Below are positions 47,572 to 59,017 of a stretch of DNA of 64,000 nt, in pieces; within the stretch, counting starts at the first letter, position 1; the number at the start of each line of letters is the position of its first letter. Origin of the DNA: Clusia tigrina (taxonomy: Eukaryota; Arthropoda; Insecta; Diptera; Clusiidae); assembly GCA_920105625.2 (NCBI GenBank), contig OV050031.1, forward strand, positions 79,431,995-79,495,994, read 5' to 3'. The translations under genes were made by a program, and so were the position numbers. The notes beneath the pieces were generated by a model. That model was given only the letters and a program-made list of their open reading frames with translations. It did not search any database and was not told the DNA's origin.

Positions 47572-48397
47572 AGGTCTCTGCCGCTATCGATTGGGGGTCT
47601 GCTGCCTTCTCCATGCCTATATCTAACCCTATCTGCCTCAGTCGGCGTCTCAGTCGGCTTCGAAGCCTTTTTCAACGCTTCTGTAGGCATCTCTGTAGGC
47701 GTCTCTGTAGGCGTCTCAGTCTCTGCCGCTATCGATTGGGGGTCTGCTGCCTTCTCCATGCCTATATCTACCCCTATCTGCCTCAGTCGGCGTCTCAGTC
47801 GGCGTCGAAGCCTTTTTCAACGCCTCTGTAGGCATCTCTGTAGGCGTCTCTGTAGGCGTCTCAGTCGCTGCCGCTCTCGACTGGGAGGGTCTGTTGCTTT
47901 CTCTATGCCTATGTCTACCCCGATCTGCCTCAGTCGGCGTCGCAGCCCCTGTCAGCATTTCTGTAGGCGTCTCAGCCGTTGCCGCTGTCTATTGGGTGAG
48001 TCTTCTGCCTCCTCTATGCCTATATCTACCCCTATCTGCCTCAGTCGGGGTCTCAGTCGGCGTCGCAGCCCCTGTCAGCGTCTCTGTAGGCCTCTCAGTC
48101 GCTGTCGCTGCCGATTGGGGTGGTCTGATGCCTTCTCTATGCCCCTATCGATTGGGGGGTCTGCTGCCTTCTGCCTATAGCTACCCCTATCTGCCTCAGT
48201 CGGCGTCTCAGTCGGCGTCGCAGCCTCCGTCAGCGTCTTTGTAGCCGTGTCAGTCTCTGCCGCTGTTGATTGGGGGGTCTGCTGCCTTCTCGATGCCTAT
48301 ATCTACCCCTGTCTGCCTCAGTAAGCGTCTCAGCCGGCGTCGCAGCCTCTGACAGCGTCTCTGTAGGCGTCTCAGTCGCTGCCGCTTTCGATTGGTT

Positions 48398-48413
48398 GGG
48401 GGGGGGGGGGGGG
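48398..48413 (+). repeat. G homopolymer, 16 bases
   Basis: Follows GATTGGTT and precedes the truncated monomer. Confidence 0.93.
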
Positions 48414-49768
48414 TCTGGTGCCTTCGCTATGCCTGTATCTACCCCTATCAGCTTCTCTGTAGGCGTGTCAGTCTCAGCCGCTGTCGATTGGGGGGTCTGC
48501 TGCCTTCTCTATTCCTATGTGTACCCCTATCTGCCTCAGTCGGCGTGTCAGTCGGCGTCGCAGCCTCTGTCAGCGTCTCTGTATGCGTCTCAGTCGCTGC
48601 CGCTCTCGATTGGGAGGCTCTGCTGCTTTCTCTATGCCTATACCTAACCCTATCTGCCTCAGTCGGCGTCTCAGTCGGCGTCGAAGCCTCTTTCAGCGCC
48701 TCTGTAGGCATCTCTGTAGGCATCTCTGTAGGCGTCTCAGTCTCTGCCACTATCGATTGGGAGGTCTGCTGCCTTCTCCATGCCTATATCTACCCCTATC
48801 TGCCTCAGTTGGCGTCTCAGTCGGCGTCGCAGACTCTGTCAGCGTCTCTGTAGGCGTCTCAGTCGCTGCCTCCTCTATGCCCATATGTACCCCTATCTGC
48901 CTCAGTCGGCGTCTCAGTCGGCGTCGCAGCCTCTATCAGCGTCTCTCTAGTCGTCTCCGTCGCAGCCGCTCTCGATTGGGTGGGTCTGCTGCCTTACCTA
49001 TGCCTATATCTAGCCCTATCAGCTTGAGTCGGCGTCTCAGTCGGCGTCGCAGCCTCTGTCAGCGTCTCTGTAGGCCTCTCAGTCGCTGTCGCTGCCGATT
49101 GGGGTGGTCTGATGCCTTCTCTATGCCTATATCTACCCCTATCTGCCTAATTCGGCGCCTCAGTCGACGTCGCAGCCTCTGTCAGCGTCTCTGTAGGCGT
49201 CTCAGTCGCTGCCGCTGTCGATTGAGTGGGTCTGCTGCCTTCTCTATGCCTATATCTACCCCTATCTGCCTCAGTCGGCGTCGCAGTCTCTATCAGCGTC
49301 TCTGTAATCGTCTCAGTCGCTGCCTCCTCTATGCCCATATGTACCCCTATCTGCCTCAGTCGGCGTCTCAGTCGGCATCGCTGCCTCTATCAGCGTCTCT
49401 CTAGTCGTCTCCGTCGCAGCCGCTCTCGATTGGGTGGGTCTGCTGCCTTACCTATGCCTATATCTAGCCCTATCAGCTTGAGTCGGCGTCTCAGTCGGCG
49501 TCGCAGCCTCTGTCAGCGTCTCTGTAGGCGTCCCAGTCGCTGCCGGTGTTGATTGGGGGGTCTGCTGCCTTCTCTATGCCTATACGGTCGGCGTCAAAGT
49601 AGGCGCCGCAGCCTCTGCAAGCGTCTCTGTAGGCGTCTCAGTCGCTCCCGCTGTCCACTGGTGGGTCTGCTGCCTTCTCTATGCCTATATCTACACCTAT
49701 CTACCTCAGTCGGCGTCGCAGCCTCTGTCAGCGTCTCTGTAGGCGTCTCAGTCGCTGCCGTTGCCAAT

Positions 49769-49780
49769 GGGGGGGGGGGG
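49769..49780 (+). repeat. G homopolymer, 12 bases (CCAATG type)
   Basis: Follows GTTGCCAAT and precedes ATGCTGCATTCTC. Confidence 0.93.
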
Positions 49781-50040
49781 ATGCTGCATTCTCTATGCCT
49801 ATATCTACCCCTATCTTCCTCAGTCGGCGTCGCAGCCTCTGTCAGCGTCTCTGTCTGCGTCTCAGTCGCTGCCGCTCTCGATTGGGAGGGTCTGCTGCTT
49901 TCTCTATGCCTATGTCTACCCCGATCTGCCTCAGTCGGCGTCGCAGCCCCTGTCAGCGTCTCCGTAGGCGTCTCAGTCGCTGCCGCTGTCGATTGGGGGT
50001 CTGCTGCCTTCTCTATGCCTATATCTACCCCTATCTGCCT

Positions 50041-51240
50041 CAATCGGCGTCTCAGTCGGCGTCGAAGCCTCTTTCAGCGCTTCTGTAGGCATCTCTGTAG
50101 GCGTCTCTGTAGGCATCTCAGTCTCTGCCGCAATCGATTTTGAGGTCTGCTGCCTTCTCCATGCCTATATCTACCCCTATCTGCCTCAGTCGGCGTCTCA
50201 GTCGGCGTCGCAGGCTCTGTCAGCGTCACTGTAGGCGTCTCAGCCGTTGCCGCTGTCGATTGGGTGAGTCTTCTGCCTTCTCCTTGCCTATATCTACCCC
50301 TATCTGCCTCATTATGCGCCTCAGTCGACGTCGCAGGCTCTGTCAGCGTCTCTGTAGGCGTCTCAGTCGCTGCCGCGGTCGATTGAGGGGGTCTGCTGCC
50401 TTCTCTATATCTATATCTGCCCCTATCTGCCTCAGTCGGCGTCGCAGACTCTGTCAGCGTCTCTGTAGGCGTCTCAGTCGCTGCCTTCTCTATGCCCATA
50501 TGTACCCCTATCTGCCTCAGTCGGCGTCTCAGTCGGCGTCGCAGCCTCTATCAGCGTCTCTCTAGTCATCTCCGTCGCAGCCTCTCTCGATTGGGTGGGT
50601 CTGCTGCTTTCTCTATGCCTATATTTTCCTTTATCTGCCTCAGAAGGCGTCTCAGTCGGCGTCGAAGCCTCTTTCAGCGTCTCTGTAGGCGTCTCAGTCG
50701 CTGCCGCTGTCGATTGGGGGTCTGCTGCCTTCTCTATGCCTATATCTAGCCCTATCAGCTTGAGTCGGCGTCTCAGTCGGCGTCGCAGCCTCTGTCAGTG
50801 TCTCTGTAGGCCTCTCAGTCGCTGTCGCTGCCGATTGGGGTGATCTGATGCCTTCTCTATGCCTATATCTACCCCTATCTGCCTCAGTCGGCGTCTCAGT
50901 CGGCGTCTCAGTCGGCGTCGAAGCCTCTTTCAGCGTCTCTGTAGGTGTCTCAGTCTCTGCCGTTATCGATTGGGAAATCTGCTGCTTTCTCTATGCCTAT
51001 ATTTCCCCCTATTTGCCTCAGTCGGCGTCTCAGTCGGCGTCTCAGTCGGCGTCTCAGTCGGCGTCGCAGCCTCCGTCAGCGTCTCTGTAGGCATGTCAGT
51101 CTCTACCGCTGTTGATTGGGGGGTCTGCTGCCTTCTCTATTCCTATGTGTACCCCTATCTGCCTCAGTCGGCGTGTCAGTCGGCGTCGCAGCCTCTGTCA
51201 GCGTTTCTGTATGCGTCTCAGTCGCTGCCGCTGTCGATTG
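50041..51240 (+). repeat. Dispersed sub-block D2
   Basis: D2 is a copy of D1 at offset 5687, with few differences up to about 51000. It ends in a monomer whose CAGTCGGCGTCT ladder is expanded to four elements (51019-51066). In D1 the corresponding monomer has three. Confidence 0.82.
51019..51066 (+). repeat. 12-bp ladder expansion (four CAGTCGGCGTCT elements)
   Basis: Four consecutive 12-mers of the CAGTCGGCGTCT type precede GCAGCC, where the standard monomer has two. This shows the ladder expands by whole 12-bp steps. Confidence 0.9.
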
Positions 51241-52072
51241 GGTGAGTCTTCTGCCTTCTCCTTGCCTATATCTACCCCTATCTGCCTCATTAGGCGCCTC
51301 AGTCGACGTCGCAGCCTCTGTAAGCGTCTCTGTAGGCCTCTCAGTCGCTGTCGCTGCCGATTGGGGTGGTCTGATGCCTTCTCTATGCCGCTATCGATTG
51401 GGGGGTCTGCTGCCTTCTGCCTATAGCTACCCCTATCTGCCTCAGTCGGCGTCTCAGTCGGCGTCGCAGCCCCTTTCAGCGTCTCTGTAGGCGTCTCAGT
51501 CGCTGTCGCTGCCGATTGGGGTGGTCTGATGCCTTCTCTATGCCGCTGTCGATTGGGGGTCTGCTGCCTTCTCTATGCCTATATCTACCCCTATCTGTAT
51601 AAGTCTGCGTCTCAGTCGACGTCGCAGCCTCTGTCAGCATCTCTGTAGGCGTCTCAGTCGCTGCCGCTGTCAATTGGGGGTCTGCTGCCTAATCTGTGCC
51701 TATATCTACCCCTATCTGCCTCAGTCGGCGTCGCAGCCTCTGTTAGCGTCTCTGTAGGCGTCTCAGTCGCTGCCGCTATCGATTGGGGGGTCTGCTGCCT
51801 TCTGCTTATAGCTACCCCTATCTGCCTCAGTCGACGTCTCAGTAGGCTTCGCAGCCTCTGTCAGCGTCTCTGTAGGCGTCTCAGTCGCTCCCGCTGTCCA
51901 TTGGTGGGTCTGCTGCCTTCTCTATGCCTATATCTACCCCTATCTGCCTCAGTCGGCGTCACAGTCGGCTTCGCAGCCTCTGTCAGCGTCACTGTAGGCG
52001 ACTCAGCCGTTGCCGCTGTCGATTGGGTTAGTCTTCTGCCTTCTCTATGCCTATATATACCCCTATCTGCCT

Positions 52073-52132
52073 CAGTCGGCGTCTCAGTCGGCGTCTTAGT
52101 CGGCGTCTCAGTCGGCGTCTCAGTCGGTGTCG
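52073..52132 (+). repeat. 12-bp ladder expansion (five CAGTCGGCGTCT elements)
   Basis: Five consecutive 12-mers, one starting TAG instead of CAG, make this the largest expansion of this ladder I saw. Related expansions with three elements lie near 22998, 45319 and 56487, and in the E2 and E3 copies. Confidence 0.88.
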
Positions 52133-52706
52133 CAGCCTCTGTCAGCGTCACTGTAGGCGACTCAGCCGTTGCTGCTGTCGATTGGGTTAGTCTTCTGCCT
52201 TCTCTATGCCTATATATACCCCTATCTGCCTCAGTCGGCGTCTCAGTCGGCGTCGCAGCCCCTGTCAGCGTCTCTGTAGGCCTCTCAGTCGCTGTCGCTG
52301 CCGATTGGGGTGGTCTGATGCCTTCTCTATGCCGCTATCGATTGGGGGGTCTGCTGCCTTCTGCCTATAGCTACCCCTATCTGCCTCAGTCGGCGTCTCA
52401 GTCGGCGTCGCAGCCCCTGTCAGCGTCTCTGTAGGCGTCTCAGTCGCTGCCGCTGTCGATTGGGGGTCTGCTGCCTTCTCTATGCCTATATCTACCCCTA
52501 TCTGCCTCAATCGGCGTCTCAGTCGGCGTCGCAGCCTCCGTCAGCGTCTCTGTAGGCCTGTCAGTCTCTGCCGCTGTTGATTGGGGGTTCTGCTGCCTTC
52601 TCGATGCCTACATCTACCCCTATCTGCCTCAGTAAGCGTCTCAGCCGGCGTCGCAGCCCCTGACAGCGTCTCTGTAGGCGTCTCAGTCGCTGCCGGTTTC
52701 GATTGG

Positions 52707-52717
52707 TTCCTGGTACC
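52707..52717 (+). repeat. TTCCTGGTACC replacement of the G run (first of six)
   Basis: In this version of the truncated monomer, GATTGG is followed by TTCCTGGTACCTTCGC instead of TT, a long G run and TCTGGTGCCTTCGC. Other copies lie at 56852-56862, 58467-58477, 58669-58679, 60440-60450 and 60642-60652. All six fall between 52.7 and 60.7 kb, so the change arose once and spread with the E-type unit. Confidence 0.9.
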
Positions 52718-55068
52718 TTCGCTATGCCTGTATCTACCCCTATCAGCTTCTCTGTAGGCGTGTCAGTCTCCGCCGCTGTCATTTGGGGGGTCTGCTGCCT
52801 TCTCTATTCCTATGTGTACCCCGATCTGCCTCAGTCGGCGTGTCAGTCGGCGTCGCAGCCTCTGTCAGCGTCTCTGTATGCGTCTCAGTCGCTGCCGCTC
52901 TCGATTGGGAGGGTCTGCTGCTTTCTCTATGCCTATATTTTCCTTTATCTGCCTCAGAAGGCGTCTCAGTCGGCGTCGAAGCCTCTTTCAGCGTCTCTGT
53001 AGGCGTCTCAGTCGCTGCCGCTGTCGATTGGGGGTCTGCTGCCTTCTCTATGCCTATATCTAGCCCTATCAGCTTGAGTCGGCGTCTCAGTCGGCGTCGC
53101 AGCCTCTGTCAGTGTCTCTGTAGGCCTCTCAGTCGCTGTCGCTGCCGATTGGGGTGATCGGATGCCTTCTCTACGCCTATATCTACCCCTATCTGCCTCA
53201 GTCGGCGTCTCAGTCGGCGTCGAAGCCTCTTTCAGCGTCTCTGTAGGCGTCTCAGTCTCTGCCGTTATCGATTGGGAAATCTGCTGCTTTCTCTATGCCT
53301 ATATTTTCCCCTATTTGCCTCAGTCGGCGTCTCAGTCGGTGTCTCAGTCGGCGTCGCAGCCTCCGTCAGCGTCTCTGTAGGCATGTCAGTCTCTACCGCT
53401 GTTGATTGGGGGGTCTGCTGCCTTCTCTATTCCTATGTGTACCCCTATCTGCCTCAGTCGGCGTGTCAGTCGGCGTCGCAGCCTCTGTCAGCGTCTCTGT
53501 ATGCGTCTCAGTCGCTGCCGCTCTCGATTGGGAGGGACTGCTGCTTTCTCTATGCCTATGTCTATCCCGATCTGCCTCAGTCGGCGTCGCAGCCCCTGTC
53601 AGTATTTCTGTAGGCGTCTCAGCCGTTGCCGCTGTCTATTGGCTGAGTCTTCTGCGTTCTCTATGCCTAAATCTACCCCTATCTTCCTCAGTCGGCGTCT
53701 CAGTCGGCGTCGCAGACTCTGTCAGCGTCTCTGTAGGCGTCTCAGTCGCTGCCTTCTCTATGCCCATATGTACCCCTATCTGCCTCAGTCGGCGTCTCAG
53801 TCGGCATCGTAGCCTCTGTTAGCGTCTCTGTAGGCGTCTCAGTCGCTGCCGCTGTGGATTGGGGGTCTGCTGCCTCCTCTATGCCTATATCTGCCGCTAT
53901 CAGCCTCAGAAGGTGTCTCAGCGGGCGTCGCAGAATCTGTCAGCATCTCTGTAGGCGTCTCAGTCGTTGCCGCTGTCGATTGGGGGGTCTGCTGCCTCCT
54001 CTATGCCTATATCTACCCCTATCTGCCTCAGTCGGCATCGCAGCCTCTGTTAGCGTCTCTGTAGGTGTCTCAGTCGCTGCCACTGTCGATTGGGGGGTCA
54101 TCTGCCTTCTCTTTGCCTATATCTACCCCTATCTGCCTCGGTCGGCGTCTCAGTAGGCGCCGCAGCCTCTGCAAGCGTCTCTGTAGGCGTCTCAGTCGCT
54201 GCCGCTGCCGATTGGGGGGTCTGCTGCCTTCTCTATGCCTATATCTACACCTATCTACCTCAGTCGGCGTCGCAGCCTCTGTCAGCGTCTCTGTAGGTGT
54301 TTCAGTCGCTGCCGTTTCCAATGGGGGGGGTTCTGCATTCTCTATGCCTATATCTACCCCTATCTTCCTGAGTCGGCGCCTCAGTCGGCGTCGCAGCCTC
54401 TGTCAGCGTCTCTGTCTGCGTCTCAGTCGCTGCCGCTCTCGATTGGGAGGGTCTGCTGTTTTCTCTATGCCTATGTCTACCCCGATCTGCCTCAGTCGGC
54501 GTCGCAGCCCCTGTCAGCATTTCTGTAGGCGTCTCAGCCGTTGCCGCTGTCTATTGGGTGAGTCTTCTGCCTTCTCTATGCCTATATCTACCCCTATCTG
54601 CCTCAGTCGGCGTCTCAGTCGGCGTCGCAGCCCCTGTCAGCGTCTCTGTAGGTCTCTCAGTCGCTGTCGCTGCCGATTGGGATGGTCTGATGCCTTCTCT
54701 ATGCCGCTATCGATTGGGGGGTCTGCTGCCTTCTGCCTATAGCTACCCCTATCTGCCTCAGTCGGCGTCGCAGCCCCTGTCAGCGTCTCTGTAGGCGTCT
54801 CAGTCGCTGCCGCTATCGATTGGGGGTCTGCTGCCTTCTCTATGCCTATATCTACCCCTATCTGCCTCAATCGGCGTCTCAGTCAGCGTCGCAGCCTCCG
54901 TCAGCGTCTCTGTAGGCGTGTCAGTCTCTGCCGCTGTTGATTGGCGGATCTGCTGCCTTCTCGATGCCTATATCTACAACTGTCTGCCTCAGTAAGCGTC
55001 TCAGCCGGCGTCGCAGCCTCTGACAGCGTCTCTGTAGGCGTCTCAGTCGCTGCCGCTTTCGATTGGTT

Positions 55069-55082
55069 GGGGGGGGGGGGGG
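55069..55082 (+). repeat. G homopolymer, 14 bases
   Basis: Follows GATTGGTT, just left of the E triplication. Homologous positions inside the E copies carry TTCCTGGTACC instead. Confidence 0.93.
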
Positions 55083-55429
55083 TCTGGTGCCTTCGCTATG
55101 CCTGTATCTACCCCTATCAGCTTCTCTGTAGGCGTGTCAGTCTCGGCCGCTGTCATTTGGGGGGTCTGCTGCCTTCTCTATTCCTATGTGTACCCCTATC
55201 TGCCTCAGTCGGCGTGTCAGTCGGCGTCGCAGCCTCTGTCAGCGTCTCTGTAGGCCTCTCAGTCGCTGTCGCTGCCGATTGGGGTGGTCTGATGCCTTCT
55301 CTATGCCGCTATCGATTGGGGGGTCTGCTGCCTTCTGCCTATATCTACCCCTATCTGCCTCAGTCGGCGTCTCAGTCGGCGTCGCAGCCTCTGTCAGCGT
55401 CTCTGTAGGCGTCTCAGTCGCTGCCGCTG

Positions 55430-57044
55430 TCGATTGGGGGTCTGCTGCCTTCTCCATGCCTATATCTACCCCTATCTGCCTCAGTCGGCGTCTCAGTCGG
55501 CGTCGAAGGCTCTGTCAGCGTCACTGTAGGCGTCTCAGCCGTTGCCGCTGTCGATTGGGTGAGTCTTCTGCCTTCTCCTTGCCTATATCTACCCCTATCT
55601 GCCTCATTAGGCGCCTCAGTCGACGTCGCAGCCTCTGTCAGCGTCTCTGTAGGCCTCTCAGTCGCTGTCGCTGCCGATTGGGGTGGTCTGATGCCTTCTC
55701 TATGCCGCTATCGATTGGGGGGTCTGCTGCCTTCTGCCTATAGCTACCCCTATCTGCCTCAGTCGGCGTCTCAGTCGGCGTCGCAGCCCCTTTCAGCGTC
55801 TCTGTAAGCGTCTCAGTCGCTGCCGCTGTCGATTGGGGGTCTGCTGCCTTCTCTATGCCTATATCTACCCCTATCTGTATAAGTCTGCGTCTCAGTCGAC
55901 GTCGCAGCCTCTGTCAGCATCTCTGTAGGCGTCTCAGTCGCTGCCGCTGTCAATTGGGGGTCTGCTGCTTCCTCTATGCCTATATCTACCCCTATCTGCC
56001 TCAGTCGGCGTCGCAGCCTCTGTTAGCGTCTCTGTAGGCGTCTCAGTCGCTGCCGCTATCGATTGGGGGGTCTGCTGCCTTCTGCCTATAGCTACCCCTA
56101 TCTGCCTCAGTCGACGTCTCAGTAGGCTTCGCAGCCTCTGTCAGCGTCTCTGTAGGTGTCTCAGTCGCTGCCACTGTGGATTGGGGGTTCTGCTGCCTTC
56201 TCTTTGCCTATATCTACCCCTATCTGCCTCGGTCGGCCTCTCACTCGGCGTTGCAGCCTCTGTTAGCGTCTCTGTAGGCGTCTCAGTCGCTTCCGCTGTC
56301 GATTGGGGGTCTGCTGCCTTCTCTATGCCTATATCTAACCCTATCTGCCTAAGTCGGCGTCTCAGTCGGCGTCGCAGCCTCTGTCAGCGTCTCTGTAGGC
56401 GTCCCAGTCGCTGCCGCTGTTGATTGGGGGGTCTGCTGCCTTCTCTATGCCTATATCTACCCCTATCTGCCTCAGTAGCCGTCTCAGCCGGCGTCTCAGT
56501 CGGCGTCTCAGTCGGTGTCGCAGCCTCTGTCAGCGTCACTGTAGGCGACTCAGCCGTTGCCGCTGTCGATTGGGTTAGTCTTCTGCCTTCTCTATGCCTA
56601 TATATACCCCTATCTGCCTCAGTCGGCGTCTCAGTCGGCGTCGCAGCCCCTGTTAGCGTCTCTGTAGCCCTCTCAGTCGCTGTCGCTGCCGATTGGGGTG
56701 GTCTGATGCCTTCTCTATGCCGCTATCGATTGGGGGGTCTGCTGCCTTCTGCCTATAGCTACCCCTATCTGCCTTAGTCGGCGTCTCAGTCGGCGTCGCA
56801 GCCCCTGTCAGCGTCTCTGTAGGCGTCTCAGTCGCTGCCGCTTTCGATTGGTTCCTGGTACCTTCGCTATGCCTGTATCTACCCCTATCAGCTTCTCTGT
56901 AGGCGTGTCTGTCTCCGCCGCTGTCGATTGGGGGTCTGCTGCCTTCTCTATGCCTATATCTACCCCTATCTGCCTCAATCGGCGTCTCAGTCGGCGTCGC
57001 AGCCCCTGTCAGCGTCTCTGTAGGCGTCTCAGTCGCTGCCGCTG
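55430..57044 (+). repeat. Higher-order tandem copy E1 (~1.6 kb)
   Basis: E1 is the first of three tandem copies. 55559 matches 57174 and 59147, 55855 matches 57470 and 59443, and 56181 matches 57796 and 59769. Offsets are 1615 (E1 to E2) and 1973 (E2 to E3). E1 lacks about 358 bp (three monomers) that E2 and E3 have at their right ends. The order within the unit is: GTGAGTCTTCTGCC monomer, 37-bp mini-monomer, CTGTATAAG monomer, GTCAATTGGGGG monomer, CTCTTTGCC monomer, CAGTAGCCGTC monomer with an expanded ladder, GGGTTAGTC monomer, second mini-monomer, and TTCCTGGTACC monomer. Confidence 0.9.
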
Positions 57045-59017
57045 TCGATTGGGGGTCTGCTGCCTTCTCCATTCCTATATCTACCCCTATCTGCCTCAGT
57101 CTGCGTCTCAGTCGGCGTCGAAGGCTCTGTCAGCGTCACTGTAGGCGTCTCAGCCGTTGCCGCTGTCGATTGGGTGAGTCTTCTGCCTTCTCCTTGCCTA
57201 TATCTACCCCTATCTGCCTCATTAGGCGCCTCAGTCGACGTCGCAGCCTCTGTCAGCGTCTCTGTAGGCCTCTCAGTCGCTGTCGCTGCCGATTGGGGTG
57301 GTCTGATGCCTTCTCTATGCCGCTATCGATTGGGGGGTCTGCTGCCTTCTGCCTATAGCTACCCCTATCTGCCTCAGTCGGCGTCTCAGTCGGCGTCGCA
57401 GCCCCTTTCAGCGTCTCTGTAAGCGTCTCAGTCGCTGCCGCTGTCGATTGGGGGTCTGCTGCCTTCTCTATGCCTATATCTTCCCCTATCTGTATAAGTC
57501 TGCGTCTCAGTCGACGTCGCAGCCTCTGTCAGCATCTCTGTAGGCGTCTCAGTCGCTGCCGCTGTCAATTGGGGGTCTGCTGCTTCCTCTATGCCTATAT
57601 CTACCCCTATCTGCCTCAGTCGGCGTCGCAGCCTCTGTTAGCGTCTCTGTAGGCGTCTCAGTCGCTGCCGCTATCGATTGGAGGGTCTGCTGCCTTCTGC
57701 CTATAGCTACCCCTATCTGCCTCAGTCGACGTCTCAGTAGGCTTCGCAGCCTCTGTCAGCGTCTCTGTAGGTGTCTCAGTCGCTGCCACTGTGGATTGGG
57801 GGTTCTGCTGCCTTCTCTTTGCCTATATCTACCCCTATCTGCCTCGGTCGGCCTCTCACTCGGCGTTGCAGCCTCTGTTAGCGTCTCTGTAGGCGTCTCA
57901 GTCGCTTCCGCTGTCGATTGGGGGTCTGCTGCCTTCTCTATGCCTATATCTAACCCTATCTGCCTAAGTCGGCGTCTCAGTCGGCGTCGCAGCCTCTGTC
58001 AGCGTCTCTGTAGGCGTCACAGTCGCTGCCGCTGTTGATTGGGGGGTCTGCTGCCTTCTCTATGCCTATATCTACCCCTATCTGCCTCAGTAGCCGTCTC
58101 AGCCGGCGTCTCAGTCGGCGTCTCAGTCGGTGTCGCAGCCTCTGTCAGCGTCACTGTAGGCGACTCAGCCGTTGCCGCTGTCGATTGGGTTAGTCTTCTG
58201 CCTTCTCTATGCCTATATATACCCCTATCTGCCTCAGTCGGCGTCTCAGTCGGCGTCGCAGCCCCTGTTAGCGTCTCTGTAGCCCTCTCAGTCGCTGTCG
58301 CTGCCGATTGGGGTGGTCTGATGCCTTCTCTATGCCGCTATCGATTGGGGGGTCTGCTGCCTTCTGCCTATAGCTACCCCTATCTGCCTTAGTCGGCGTC
58401 TCAGTCGGCGTCGCAGCCCCTGTCAGCGTCTCTGTAGGCGTCTCAGTCGCTGCCGCTTTCGATTGGTTCCTGGTACCTTCGCTATGCCTGTATCTACCCC
58501 TATCAGCTTCTCTGTAGGCCTGTCAGTCTCTGCCGCTGTTGATTGGGGGTTCTGCTGCCTTCTCGATGCCTATATCTACCCCTGTCTGCCTCAGTAAGCG
58601 TCTCAGCCGGCGTCGCAGCCCCTGACAGCGTCTCTGTAGGCGTCTCAGTCGCTGCCGCTTTCGATTGGTTCCTGGTACCTTCGCTATGCCTGTATCTACC
58701 CCTATCAGCTTCTCTGTAGGCGTGTCAGTCTCGGCCGCTGTCATTTGGGGGGTCTGCTGCCTTCTCTATTCCTATGTGTACCCCTATCTGCCTCAGTCGG
58801 CGTGTCAGTCGGCGTCGCAGCCTCTGTCAGCGTCTCTGTAGGCCTCTCAGTCGCTGTCGCTGCCGATTGGGGTGGTCTGATGCCTTCTCTATGCCGCTAT
58901 CGATTGGGGGGTCTGCTGCCTTCTGCCTATAGCTACCCCTATCTGCCTCAGTCGGCGTCTCAGTCGGCGTCGCAGCCCCTGTCAGCGTCTCTGTAGGCGT
59001 CTCAGTCGCTGCCGCTG
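57045..59017 (+). repeat. Higher-order tandem copy E2 (~2.0 kb)
   Basis: E2 is nearly identical to E1 and E3. Private changes I noticed are CTTCCCC at about 57481, GATTGGAGGG near 57677, and GTCACAGTC near 58016. It contains two TTCCTGGTACC monomers (58467 and 58669) where E1 has one, and a segment (58720-59017) that matches the sequence left of E1 (55130-55430). Confidence 0.9.

Larger units (their letters stand above)
45501..50040 (+). repeat. Satellite monomers, mixed A- and D-type
   Basis: The stretch 45503-45950 matches about 53383-53830 (offset 7880). 46400-47080 resembles 44020-44460 with rearrangement. A four-fold CTGTAGGCGTCT expansion is seen at 47522-47571. Long G runs lie at 48398-48413 and 49769-49780. 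At about 48866 and 49320 there are two G-run-less monomers in close succession (offset about 454) with the same flanking TTACCTATGCC monomer, a local duplication. No gene is present. Confidence 0.82.
51241..55429 (+). repeat. Satellite monomers incl. a diverged relative of the E unit
   Basis: 51241-52790 is an older, rearranged relative of the E1-E3 unit: CTCATTAGGCGCC, mini-monomers at 51359 and 51514, the CTGTATAAGTCTGCGTC monomer, and GGGTTAGTCTTCTGCC. 52783-53830 combines D-type and A-type monomers. 54065-54870 is a block-A-like GTCATCTGCC and CCAATGGGG series. 55130-55430 recurs at about 58720-59017. No gene is present. Confidence 0.8.

Noticed and set aside
48517..49404. 295-codon + strand Arg/Cys/Ser-rich open frame
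   Set aside because: It is the second stop-free + frame of the monomer (Cys-Leu-Ser-Arg-Arg type), present throughout the array. Its length reflects chance runs of in-frame G lengths.
52707..52717. TTCCTGGTACC as a protein-binding or integration site
   Set aside because: All six copies are explained by shared descent within the E-type unit, and no flanking insertion or other element is present.
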